From the NCBI GenBank assembly GCA_025716815.1, contig JAIXMN010000006.1, positions 1,585,739 to 1,649,738 on the forward strand: DNA of 64,000 bases, written 5' to 3'. This document shows positions 10,562 to 22,182 of the stretch, piece after piece. The DNA is from Dichotomocladium elegans. Its lineage: Eukaryota; Mucoromycota; Mucoromycetes; Mucorales; Lichtheimiaceae. Under the pieces are notes generated by a model, which was given only the letters and a program-made list of their open reading frames with translations, was not told the DNA's origin and did not search any database. The position numbers were made by a program, and so were the translations under genes. Position 1 is the first letter of the stretch. Every line of letters starts with the position of its first letter.

Positions 10562-13051
10562 TCACTTTCGAGCAAGTGTGGTAATGTCATGTCGGCCGCT
10601 GCAGCATTGGCGCACGTTGACCATATCATCAGACTCATCAGCCTCATTCTCCTCTTGGTGGGACTTGGTCAGAACCAAGAAGACACTCATCAAATGCTGA
10701 TTAGTGATGTTCTTGATGCTGCAGCTAAACTTGTTCTTAAATCCGTTAATGTTATGTGTGTGCGACAGCGCTGTGCCCCAACGCTGCTGTGTAGGCGATG
10801 GTAGATAGGATGCCACCTCATGTGATGTTGAGACAGGTGCTGTCTTTTTACCTAACGAGAAGCGCAAAGCCTGTAAACGAGTCGATAATGAGTGCCCCCA
10901 TTATTCATATATATATGAGAAAGTATTATAAACTGTAGATACGTACGACTAACCACTGATGGTGCTGGTTAGGATCTTCGGCATGCACCACAATATCTCG
11001 TTCGGATGTTCGGATCAGAAGACTGAATGGTACAACAAGACAATGGTTAGATCCCGGTATATTCCAAACATCTCGAAGTAAGGCTATTGGGTATATGGCG
11101 AAGAGTTCGCACGAGTAAGCAAATACATACGACTGTTCCTTTTTGCATTCTTTTGAATAGACACACCTCGCTTTAGTTTTGATTTATCATCCGTGCTATC
11201 CGGCTGGGATTTGCTCCAGAAAAGTGTACAGGTATAGGGATGAATCCAGAAGTATCTTTTGTTACACTTGCTATGAGAAGTGTTACTTCTCCTGCAGCTG
11301 ATATCACCGGCATTCTTCTTCTTACTAGTCATGGAAAGTGTGTTGCTCCGAGTATACTTCCATAACCAGTCGCCCACCATGGCCTGGGTGACAGACTGAA
11401 CAAGGTCCGGATTTGCAAAGATGTCATCCAGAACCGCAGCTTTATTTTCGTTACAGATGTCGTTGAAGGGCATGGATGCTGCGGTGGGTGTTGTGGAGAC
11501 GCGACTGTCATTATACTCGCATTTGCTTTGGAGAGCAGTATCGGCGACGGAGGGCGCATCCGGTTGATTACTAGCCATGTCCATCGTGGTACCAGTACGG
11601 CAGATAGCGGGGACAGTGTCCTCAGAAGTGTTCTGCGACAATGAAGCAGCTGTTCGCTCCACGGAGGAAAACGATAGAGTAAGAGGAGGTGCATGGTGAC
11701 AGACCGAGCTGGCATTGACATTGAAGGGAAGTTTATTGGTCACACCTTGCCTGATTATTAAACTTGTTCGGCGGATTAGGCCAAGATAGCTACGTTTTTT
11801 TTGCGCGTCAGGAGAGAGCACCATGTTGCATTGAGCTTCAGAATCCATGTAAGGACGACATGGATATGTAGTACTATCGGGCAATCGTTTGTCGTGTGTT
11901 TGCGTTGCCTTGACTTCTCCATTGGACATCGGCATAGTTTGTGTTCCTTTATGGTAGTAAGGAGCTGCTACAGCTCCTTCTTCTTTTGTTATGTCTTTAT
12001 TATGGTGCTGTTGCTGCATGATTTCGCTAAAAAGCGTAAGACGAGATGGTTTGGGTGGTTCGACATTCTGTTGGTAGTCATCATGGTTATCGCGGCTACT
12101 GTGCTTATAGATGTGTGCTTTAAGAGTAGCTAAATCTTGATGAAATTCTGGTGCTGACAGTGCTTCAATCGTATTCTGGCACTCGGCGAGTAGATTTGAT
12201 GTTTCGATTCGCTCGAGCTTTTCCTTGTGGTATAAGGACCATAGGTCGGTGATGATGCAATCGGCGTGGGTCAGCGATTGCCGAAGTACTTCCAATTCTT
12301 TTGAAGAGGTATGCGTGGGCGTAGATACCGCCGCAACGCAGGTGCGAGCATCTGGTTTTCTTATTGCGATTGATTGGGTTTGCTGGCATTGACTATTAAT
12401 TTCGTTCTCCAATCGCTTTTGCAGACTGCAGTTTTCCTTTTTGAGAATGCGCAGCTCCCGCAAGAGTCGGCTGCGGGTGCAATCCAGTATGCGTACATCT
12501 TTGTCCTCCTGGGCCTTGATATTCTCTATGTCTTCAACTTGGCGTCTCTCTTTTCGGTACTCTGCTGTGATCCGGGCGATCTGCGCATCTTTTAGATCGA
12601 GCTGATTTTGAATATCTTGTAGGGTGATTTGGAGACGCCAGTTTTCTTCCTTGTACCGGTCTACAGAGATTAGCAAGCAACACGAAAGCTACATATGTGA
12701 GGGAGGCTCCTTCTGCAGAATAGCACTCAGCTTAACGTACCCAGGTCTTCTTTGAGATGTCTTGACCGGAGAGCTAAACCCAACTTTTCTTCTTGAGCGG
12801 CTTCAAGTATAGCTTCCATTTGTACGAGGTCTTTGTGTCGGTCGAGTTGGGTTTGTATACTACGTATTTCTGCAACGGGTGAGTTGCCGATCGTAGTCCT
12901 GGAAAGATGCTGAGGAAAACCATCGAGGCCATTCTAAGTCATTGATAGATAACCGTTTTTGGTCAGAGATCAAGAATAGATGATAAAAAAAAAGTTGGCA
13001 GAATGTGTCAAGTCAAGTCACCATTATGTTTATGTCCTCTTCGCTATCCAT
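10562..13051 (-). CDS. coiled-coil protein with C-terminal Num1/Mcp5-type PH domain
   Basis: Five exons: 13051-13022, 12933-12741, 12660-11167, 11083-10947, 10870-10562; 2163 nt, 720 aa. The first coding exon is only 30 nt (MDSEEDINIM). Residues ~30-190 are charged heptad-like coiled coil. A long Ser/Thr-rich middle follows. The PH domain starts at MVGDWLWKYTR (~502), continues with KRYFWIHPYTCTLFWSKS, RDVWNIPG and a Trp near the end (HHQWLVALRF, ~618). This pattern is typical of fungal cortical anchors Num1 and Mcp5, which tether dynein or mitochondria to the plasma membrane through PI(4,5)P2. The protein is much shorter than yeast Num1 and lacks its long tandem repeats. The exon-4 donor could lie three bases earlier. 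Confidence 0.8.
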
Positions 13052-13490
13052 ACTCGTGTCTGCTTCTCTTCTTTGCTAGTTATGTAGAGGGGTAAGGGGG
13101 AAAGAGAGGAATACAATGAGTGTCATATGAAAAGTGGACTTGTTTACACACCAATGGTGGTCGAGGAGCAGCTGTCGCAGAACGGAAAGAAAGAGAAAGA
13201 AAGATAGGAATTAGGAAATCATGCGGTGATTGGGCTTTAATGCAGGCAGGTATGAGCAGCCTGGAGTGTTTAAGCGTCTTACTCGATTAGGCTGAATGGA
13301 GGGCGGGAGAGAGAGAGACACCTCTCTGCGGGGTTAAATTTTAGCCAGCTATCGCAGGTTTGTTCGCGTTGATCTTTAATTCCAAACTTTCACGAAACCG
13401 TTATGCACAGAGTAAAAGAAATAGTACCTCCCACCTGCTGCGTTATAGTAATTCCCAGGTTTCGCATAGGGAAAAGCAGCACGTTACGCG
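13052..13490. promoter_or_regulatory. divergent promoter region
   Basis: About 440 bp between the start codons of the Num1-like gene (-) and the Csm1-like gene (+). It contains a purine-rich run (13165-13205) and a GAGAGAGAGA patch near 13305. No specific binding site is claimed. Confidence 0.4.
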
Positions 13491-14908
13491 ATGCGGCTTC
13501 GGTCACAAGGCCTCATAGATTCAGATGAAGACGATGTTATAGAACGTAGGCGTGCAATTCCTAGTTCTGATCAATCGACGCTTTTAATGATTTTTATACA
13601 TCCCCTTTCCAGCAAACTATCCCACACAGACACCGAGAAGGGTCATAAATCAAACTGATTATCGACGGAATGGAAACCAAGCTGATCACAATCGTATGTT
13701 CCCGATGCAATCCACGAGAAATGGTTGTCCTCATTACAATTGACGCGATCAATATAAGACACATTCAGAGATCCGATCTTAGGTAGCGATTATGACAGCG
13801 CGGTCCGGGCGCCTGTAAATCCACGTACACCCGGACGGAACACCCAAGACCAATACGGCCCGCCCAGCGATGACGATTTCCTCATGGACGATGTGCGACC
13901 ATCTTTACCTACATCCAAAGGGTATCCAGTCTCCTCCTCCTTACCCTTTGATTTCCGGCATGAGTCTAGCGATGGTACATCAGCAAAACCATCCCTCTCG
14001 GTGAATGATATGTATAAGCGAATAAAGCAGGTACTTTTGCAGATTCTTTCTTTCATTAACCAAGCGAGCTGTACAAATACCTGCCTGTTGACATGCATTA
14101 AAAAACCAGCTCGAGCAAGTCCAAAAAGATTTCGATGCACTTGTCCGACTACGATTCACGGAGCCTGAGGAAATTTATAAGCGATACGAAGCAGCGACGT
14201 CACAGCAACTCAAAGGTGAGGAGAGGATGGAGGGATAGAAGGACGATATGAAGTAATGCTTGTTTTCTTTTCTAGATGCGGATAATTATATAAAGGACAT
14301 GGAAGAGAGATTAGCGGAAAAAGACGAGGAGATTGCGCAACTCAGAGAACAACTTCATACTGCTAAAAATGATACTTCCCAGGCTAAGGAAAAACAACAA
14401 CTTATCATGCAAAACGAGCGCCTCTCGGCCGAGCTTGCGCTTCTTAGGCAGTCAGGCAAGCTATTACGCAGCCGAAGGAGAAACTTGTCGGTTAGCTAAC
14501 ATTCCGCTTTTTTTGGGGGGGGTATTATACAGACAATAGCTCGACAAGGAACCTCGCGCAGATAAAATACATGTTTGAAGAACTCACAGGCCTATTAATC
14601 AGCTACGTCAAGGTGACACCTGAAGGCGAATCTTATAATTGCGTTCAAACAGGAAAACATGGGAGTAAGTTGACTATTCATGAAACGCCGTTGAGTACAC
14701 TATCTTATTCCTGTCAATAGCGATCCAATTCAATCTGGTTAAGTCAACCGAATCACCTGATGAGCTCCGTTATATACCCTTGCTGGATCGGAAACGTGAA
14801 GCCGAACTCATATCCAAACTTCCCGAATACCTTGTGAATGAGATCCTTTTCAGTAAAGACAAGGCCAACGTTTTTCATCTCAGACTACGGAATGCACTCA
14901 ATCAATGA
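13491..14908 (+). CDS. CSM1: monopolin complex subunit Csm1/Pcs1-like protein
   Basis: Seven exons: 13491-13545, 13613-13693, 13783-14030, 14110-14215, 14276-14455, 14533-14664, 14721-14908; 990 nt, 329 aa. A disordered N-terminus leads into a coiled coil (~180-250; DMEERLAEKDEEIAQLREQL). The globular Csm1 domain follows (YNCVQTGKHGTIQFNLVKS, RYIPLLDRKREAEL, LPEYLVNEILF). Family role: Csm1/Pcs1 is the V-shaped scaffold that clamps kinetochores and organises rDNA and centromeric chromatin. The fifth intron is best read as GC-AG (14456-14532). The first intron is uncertain: donors at 13546 and 13564 both keep phase. The 3' part is strongly supported. Confidence 0.85.
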
Positions 14909-15417
14909 ACAAATACAAATATGAACGCTACTCTCTGCCAGTACACTTCGCGATTCCGTGTATAAGATTCGCTAGCTAATTAAAATAATGTCATTTGCTG
15001 ATGAACGGTCAGCGGCCAGATATCCCCAGTGATTAGCGAAAATAAAGGACGCGTAAACGGTTATATATTCCGCGATATGCACTGTTAATTAAGTGGTACT
15101 CCCTCGCTGTTCGTAAACCAAGCCACTATTCAGCTGTTTGCAAGCCTTGCTCTCTCGTCCGTCTTCTTTGATCACTCGTGCCGATTTTTTCTTTTACCAT
15201 TGAAGCGGTTCCTCGCAACGTCCGGGCTTTATGACCGCTTTGGTACCTTTGTATTCTAATAACTTTGCAGTATCCCTGGCAAAATAAGAGGAGAACTAAT
15301 CCATCTTGACAATATGATCTTTCCCTTCAGCTGCTGGCATCCCCAGTTACAGCTGTACGACGTCGGCACTTCCCTTAGACGACCTGTAATTTTTTCCTGC
15401 TCGAAGTCCATGTTATT
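14909..15417. other. intergenic between convergent genes
   Basis: About 510 bp between the stops of the Csm1-like gene (+) and the DDX59-like gene (-). No coding, RNA or repeat feature is recognised. It should contain both 3' UTRs. Confidence 0.45.
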
Positions 15418-17298
15418 TTACAAGAGTTGTTTAAGTTCATTCGGCAAAGGAGTAACATCGACGGGGGATCGATTAGCGAGAAATGCGGCAAGAGATGGTA
15501 GGAGCCGCTTATTATCCTAAGTTGGAATTAATCATGGCTAGTGTAAATATCCACTAAGAAAGAGGCTTGGAAAAGAAAGAAAAGGATTACTTGCATTATT
15601 TACAAACGATATCGCTCTTCCACGTGATGACCGTGTCTTGTCATGAGTTGGCCCTTCTGGAACGACAGCGCGTCCTATGCGATGAATATAGTCGGCTAAC
15701 GAGGAAGACATGTCATAGTTGATGACAAGGGATACGTGGACAAAGTTGATGCCGCGCGCCATAATGTCTGTAGCAATGACAACGTCCCACGCCGGCGGGT
15801 CGGCATTCATGCCATCTAGGATAACTTTTCGCTCTTCCAGGGGCTTCTCGGCGTCCACAGCAACTATTCGCCATGCCTCATGCTTGCGTCGCTTGAGCAA
15901 CGTCCGCCGCAGATGTTCCGCACCAAGGCCGCTATCCACGAATACTAACACCGGAGCGCTGAAATACTTTGGATCATCCAAGATAGACAGCAGACGCTTG
16001 GCCTTGCTGGCGTTCTCGACCCATAACACAGTCTGCTTGACATTCGGACATGCCTTCAGCGCCTTGGCTTCTTCCTTTTCGTTCACCTGACCAATAAGGA
16101 TGTCCACAGGCTGAACAAGGCGCCGACAGGCTTTCTTCAGAATATGTTGTGCATCTGTGGTTGTCGAGAAATATGCTGTCTGGCGGCGCATACGGTGTCG
16201 ATCAGGTAAATGCCGATCGAGGATCTCTTTTACCTGTTTCCGAAGCCCCTGGTGCGCAAACAACACATCTGCCTCATCGAGCACTACCATTCGCATCCGC
16301 CAGATCCGAAGCATATGTGGATATCCGGAAGCGATCATAGCAACGCGACCGGGTGTACCAACAACAATCTGGACACCCTTGCGAAGACGATAGAGCTGAT
16401 CCGCCAGTGGCATACTCTCACCTCCAACAAGCAGTGCCGTCCGCGTGTTATGCAGACCGCGCGCAAGCCGTTTGAGCGTCGACTCGATCTGCAGACAGAG
16501 ATCGCGCGTCGGTGCTAAGACGAGTGCATAAGGTCCAGCCCGCCGTTTGTGTTGATGTGATGCCGAGAGCGAGAGGCAGTGAGTTATGATAGGCACGGCA
16601 AATGCAACGGTCTTGCCAGACCCACTGGGAGCAACCACGAATACGTCCCGCCCAGCGAGCATTGTCGGGACGGTGAGGCGTTGAACGGCTGTAGCGCAAG
16701 CCCAACCGGCTTGGTCGAGATTGTCTAATAAAGATTCGCTGAGCACAGAGCGGCACTCATCAAAGTTGGTGATAGGATGGGGTACACCGCTTCCTTTGAC
16801 TTGTATTTCGTGTGCCTTGAGCATCAGTGCAACTTGCTCTGATGTGAGGGATGCAAGATGCGGAGGTTCCTGGTAATTTGTCAATTTGGCGTGCACAACT
16901 TCAGCGACAGACGGTTGCGTAGGGCACGTGGGATGATCCTTGCGTCTCGTCCCAGCTGCCAAATTGAGAGGCTGTGTCATGTCATTATCGATCGCCTTGC
17001 ATTGTAGGCTGCATACATCATGGTCTGTGTCATCGTTAATATATTCACCGTATTTGCCGCAGATTATGCATGTGGGTTCCTCGCTTCCAATGCAAGCAGG
17101 ACGTTGATCGGATGAAAATTGCTTGATTGGATCTTCGTTATCGGAATGAACCTCGAACGATGGTTTTGTCGCTACCATCGGATCTATGCCGATCTCGGGG
17201 ACCTCAAACGCTGGTTTTTTCAATGGCGGATGTAAGGGCGAATCAAGCGATGAATGCGTGGGTTCAAACTTCCGTTTAACAGAACGTGGGATGAACAT
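15418..17298 (-). CDS. DDX59: DDX59-like DEAD-box RNA helicase with HIT-type zinc finger
   Basis: Two exons: 17298-15604 and 15516-15418; 1794 nt, 597 aa. A HIT-type zinc finger (CIIC..YG.YI..DT.HDVCSLQCK, ~77-100) precedes the helicase core, the arrangement known from DDX59. Helicase motifs: Q motif near TAVQRLTVP, I APSGSGKT (223-230), Ia PTRDLC, Ib TPGR (315-318), II DEAD (341-344), III STT (378-380, normally SAT), V TDIMARGIN, VI HRIGRA. The small C-terminal exon ends the protein with DVTPLPNELKQLL. Expected role: ATP-dependent RNA remodelling; the exact substrate is not known. The gene is divergent from VIP1 with only ~180 bp between start codons. Confidence 0.88.
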
Positions 17299-17479
17299 GT
17301 GGAATAAAATTATAATTTCACTGAAGCGAAATGTGTCAATTATATTGTTAGTTTTTTGGGGGGGGTGTTGCCTGTGGAACGAGGAACAAAACGCTCGGAT
17401 GGGCTTCGGACAATGCGCTTAGATAAAATCGATACTGACCTTATTTCTACCCCCCTTTTTTATTTCCTAAACTTCTACC
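17299..17479. promoter_or_regulatory. compact bidirectional promoter, DDX59-like / VIP1
   Basis: Only 181 bp separate the two divergent start codons, so both genes must share this region or start within each other's leader. It contains a G8 run near 17357 and a pyrimidine tract (CCCCCCTTTTTT) near 17450 on the VIP1 side. No factor site is assigned. Confidence 0.55.
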
Positions 17480-20400
17480 ATGCCCGCGCTGTCGCCGCCA
17501 TCATTACCCTCGTCCTCACCGTCCATGTCGCCCAAGACCAGAGGAAAATGTAAGTCTTTGATACTATCTGCTTTTAGAATTACACCATTGACTGGCGCTT
17601 GGAAAACAGACGTGGTTGCCGTATGCTGCCTGGATAAGAAGGCGCGATCTAAACCCATGCGACACATTCTTGATCGTTTGCTCAGTTACGGTGATTACAG
17701 TATTGTTATCTTTGGTGACAAGACCATTTTAGATGAAGGCAAGTCGTTTGCTTTTTCTTTTTAAATTTTCCAATGGTCAAAACCTTCCCATTAACTCCTG
17801 TTTCTCCCCCCCCCCTCATGTAGATGTTGAAAACTGGCCAGGTTGCGACTTCCTGATCTGTTTCTTTTCGGGTGGATTTCCTCTTGAAAAAGCCATCAAA
17901 TATGTGAAACTACGGAAGCCATTTTTGGTAAACAGCGTTGTGATGCAGTCGCTGTTATGGGACCGCCGGGTGGTGTTGGCGATACTGGATGCTATGGGCA
18001 TTCCTACACCGCCACGCTTAATTGTTTCGCGTGATGGTGGGCCCAAGGCTGATCCAGAAGCTGCCGATGCGTTTGAGAAGTGCACCGGCATGAATTTGAA
18101 CCGGGTGCTTGCGGACTATACCGGCAATACGGAAAAAGTGGCGATCCTAGAAGATGCCATTGAAGTGGGGGGAAAGCAGCTGTCAAAAACCTTCATTGAG
18201 AAGCCTGTTGATGGTGAGAATCATAATATCAACATATATTATTCCAAGGAGAGAGGAGGCGGCGGCAGACGTCTGTTCCGAAAGGCATGTAAACTGACAA
18301 TTGAATCCGCATGGCATGCCCCCCCAAAAAAAAAACTCACGAAATATAAAACTAGATTGGGAACAAATCGAGTGAATTCGACCCGGAGCTCTCGATGCCG
18401 AATATAGAAGGCTCGTGGGTCTATGAGCAGCTGATGGAAACAGAAAACAGCGAGGACATCAAGCTTTATACGGTAGGCCCCACTTTTGTGCATGCGGAAA
18501 CACGCAAGTATGGAAAATTGGGACATTCTTTTTATCCCAAGACCTTTTTTCCTTAAAATAATTTATGCAGATCACCTACTGTTGATGGTCATGTAAAACG
18601 AAATCCGGATGGAAAGGAGATTCGATACTGCACAGAACTTTCACCTGAAGAAGAAGAAATTGCGCGCAAGGTGTCCAAGGCGTTTGGCCAATTTGTGTGC
18701 GGTCTTGATCTCCTTCGAGTAAAAGGAAAATCTTACGTGATTGATGTGAACGGTTGGAGTTTTGTCAAGGGTAGCGATTTTTATTACGACCAATGTGCTC
18801 GTCTCCTGAGCGAAGCATTTTACCGCTCGGTCCAACGACGGCCCTCGATGGTGGATACGATACCCCCTGAAATCGCCCTGGAACACTCGTGGCGCCTCAA
18901 GGGTTTTGTTGCTGTATTCCGACACGGTGACCGTACTCCCAAGGACAAGTGCAAGATCTCAACGCAGGCCCAACCTTTCATCGATCTTCTCGGCGGAAGC
19001 ACTCAAGAGGTTGTGTTCCGTCAGAAGCACCAACTGTCGCTCGTCTCCAGGGCGGTGGATGAGTCGCTTGAGCAGAAACTAGGAGACGTAGATAAGCTCC
19101 AAGCATTGAAAGAGATCCTTGAGAAAAAGTGTGATTTGCCTGGCACCAAGGTCCAAGTGAAGCCTCAATTTGACCGTGATAGTGGGAAGCTCAAGAAAGT
19201 CCAAGTGAACGTTAAGTGGGGCGGTGAGGTATGTATACCAGGATCTGGAGGCAGACAAACACAGCATGCCTAATGAAGGTACGGACTTCTATCATAGTTC
19301 ACGCACGCCGGCCTTCATCAATCGCGTGATCTGGGTGAAAACCTGCGCAAGGACATAAACATATTAAACAGGAACGTGCTAGACGATATCAAGGTTGTCA
19401 GTAGTTCTGAGAGGCGCGTACGAGCCACAGGTAAAGGAGATGCAAAACATAAGCGTGTATAAAGCATCATTTGACTTTGGGTGATTGATCACAGCGGATG
19501 TATTTACTCGGCGGCTGCTTGGCAAGCCGGAGTCTATCGATGGCATCATTTCTGAGAGCAAGTCGTTGCTCGACGACAGTAACGCGGCTAAAGAGCAAAT
19601 TGATGCCGTCAAACGGCAACTCAAGTCATTAATCCGGCCAGGTTTTGACATCCCGGAGACGCAACTCGCACTGGCTGGTTGGCCAAGAGATATGCCTCAG
19701 CCGCACGCAGTAATGCAGGAAATTAGTCTCATCATGTCCCGACTCCGCCAGATCATGCGCCATAACTGGGTAACCAAGGATGTCGACCTGATCCAGCGAC
19801 GCTGGTGTTGCTTTGAGTCACCCGCGCTGTTCCGAGAGCGATGGGAGAAACAATTTAAGAATTTCTGTGACCACGGCAGCGGAGATGAGAGCGACGAGGC
19901 GGGAATTCGCAACCGTATCCATTCTGCGCCTGATCCAGCCTGGATCCCTGAACTTTATGATGCGCTCAAGTACGATGCCTTACACAACCGATCATTCCTC
20001 CAGGGAATATTTAGCGACCCAGACATGGCCATGATGTCTCCTGATTCAGAATCTACTTCGACGGATGGAGGGTCCTCACGTGATCGTCCCTCCATAGACT
20101 CCTGCAAAGCGCTCCACAACAATGGATGTGATCTTCAGAAGCTGTATAGATATGTTCGAATAATGTTTGATTTCGTTGCTCCTCAAGAATACGGCGTGAC
20201 GGACGATGAGAAGAAGAATATTGGCCTCTTAATAGGTCTTCCGCTACTCAAGTCGATACTTAACGATTTGAAGGACATGAAGTATTCCGACAACCCCAAG
20301 ACTCGGCTTTATTTCACAAAGGGTATGGAACGTATTTCCCGATAATCCTAGACTCATGCGTATTTTACTTGAAAAGAATCACATGTCCATGCTCTGCTGA

Positions 20401-20887
20401 ATCTTGTTTACATGTCCGGCATTCCGACAAAAATTCCCAGAAATGCATTGCCTGAATTGGACTGTAAGTGTCAAGTGACAATGGCAATTGGATCGATCCA
20501 TGTCTGATCTCTTTCCATGGCCTTCAGTTTTGACCCAGATTACATTTGAGCTATACGAGCGAAATCGACACAGCGGATCCGGGAAGGAATATTCATTGCG
20601 CATCGGCTTCAGCCCCGGCGCCCACTATAAAGATGTGTTGGATATGCGCCTTGACGCCGAGCATTGTCTGAAGGTGGCGCCACGCACGTGAGTGATATAG
20701 CTTTGCTGACGCATAATTCATCCTTTTTTCTCACTTGTGTGCATTGTTTAGAAATCTCATCCCACACTTATCACTCGATGAAGTGCTAGCATATCACAAC
20801 TCATATCTCAATCTTCCCAATCTGGAGAGTATTGAACGTCAGATCGAGGAACGCAAATTGTACTATGTCCAGGAAGATAATCAGTAG
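17480..20887 (+). CDS. VIP1: inositol hexakisphosphate / PP-IP5 kinase-phosphatase (Vip1/Asp1, PPIP5K)
   Basis: Ten exons: 17480-17549, 17610-17738, 17824-18284, 18356-18507, 18571-19228, 19298-19430, 19495-20322, 20377-20463, 20528-20687, 20752-20887; 2814 nt, 937 aa, all phases consistent. The N-terminal ATP-grasp kinase (~25-375) shows CCLDKKARSKPM, DVENWPGCDFLIC, EKPVDGENHNINIYY, GGGGRRLFRKIGNKSSEF and YVIDVNGWSFVKG. The histidine-acid-phosphatase-like half has RHGDRTPK (~388) and runs to LTQITFELYERN. Family role: makes and removes the 1-pyrophosphate of inositol pyrophosphates, which signal phosphate status, polarity and septation. Introns 2 (17739-17823) and 4 (18285-18355) only keep the frame with GC donors. 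The protein is near the size of fungal relatives. Confidence 0.95.
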
Positions 20888-20903
20888 AAGTTCAGTGTAT
20901 TAA

Positions 20904-20909
20904 AATAAA
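20904..20909 (+). terminator. poly(A) signal AATAAA for VIP1
   Basis: Canonical AATAAA hexamer 16 bases after the VIP1 stop codon, within an A-rich stretch. Confidence 0.5.
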
Positions 20910-21534
20910 ATTGCTCAAAAGCTGACATAGTTTATATTTGCTGCAAATGGGGAAGAGTTGGGGAGGAAGATTTGTGGAGTGGCTGTCGGTCCTTGTTGCT
21001 TTCATGGCTGGCTACATACAGATCGAGCGACGAACGAGATGATTTAAGTCTGCCATTACTAGGTTTGCTTACTGTATAACAAAGATTGGGATACTCGATT
21101 GTCCCCCCCCTCTTGATAACATATGTGTTAAAAAGTATTGATCCTTCGTCAGCAAAGCCGTGGAAATTAAGTCTGACGTTGTTGCTACATGTAAGCTAAA
21201 TGGGTGTGCGTTCACATATTACATAGTTGCGTGCGTATCCAAACAGGGACGCAAGTGCTGGTATATTTGTAGGTGGATCACTTCTGTCATTCATCACATC
21301 GAGGGCTCAGCATTGCGTGGTAACCTGATTACCAACGATGGAAGAATGAACACTCCATACAAAGTCGATGATTGGCGCTGGTCGTATCTTCTCAAAGGCC
21401 GGTGTGGGATAATTATATAACGAAGAATCCACATGGGATTTCGTGTCGGCCAACGAGTAGGATGATTCGAAATTCCAGCGGCCATGCAGAGCCTCTTTGG
21501 CCAAATGTCCTACAATAGGACACTAAAACGTCGA

Positions 21535-21567
<33 letters not shown>

Positions 21568-21590
21568 CGTGTGTGTGTGTGTGTGTGTAT
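21535..21590. repeat. compound microsatellite (TA)n(TG)n
   Basis: Alternating TA units pass directly into TG units with one C interruption (GTGCGTG), then TGTAT. The tract is about 56 bp. It is alternating purine-pyrimidine throughout, so it could adopt Z-DNA; that is inference. Confidence 0.9.
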
Positions 21591-22182
21591 ACGTCTGCCA
21601 ACAGATCTGAATGCTACCTTGAAGCGAGGCGTACTTCGCTTCAGTGTCCTCGTAGGATCACTTATTATATAGGCGTTGGTGAACGGGGGGTGGAACACAG
21701 CATTAACTAACGTTTCTGACTCTCCCTTCTCGAGCACATAAGCACCTCCTCCCCCCAATTTACTCCCTGACCAACACCTCCCCCCAACAAAGAAATCAGT
21801 GATGGGTACCTCTTTAGTAGTTTCTTTCTAACACCTCCCCACCCCCATGGCCTTCTTATGACCTACTAAATAGGACGATCCAAATAAGCACATGAAAGGC
21901 AGGGCAAAATCCTGTTACGGAAACAAAGCGACCGAAGAAACCTTTACAGGCGGTGCTATGTCGCTAAAGGGGAGAGGGCTGATAGAGACTATAAAAACAG
22001 ATTTTGGGACGATTAAAAACAAAACAAACATAGATCTAAAAAGGGGGCACTGATCCACGTACACCGAATGGTAGCTTTTTGAATGCCAATCAGAAAACAT
22101 GGTATAAAAAAGGAGATACCCTTGATACATTCTCTCTTTCCCTTTCTCTCTTTCTTTTCCAACCTCGTTTTTTTTTTTGCCC

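Larger units (their letters stand above)
20888..22182. other. intergenic with microsatellite
   Basis: About 1.3 kb. AATAAA at 20904-20909 is a likely VIP1 poly(A) signal 16 bases after the stop. The middle holds a TA/TG microsatellite, and 21740-21850 is C-rich with repeated CACCTCC. A small hairpin (TGAAGCGA...TCGCTTCA) lies near 21619-21642. No gene is seen. Confidence 0.5.
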
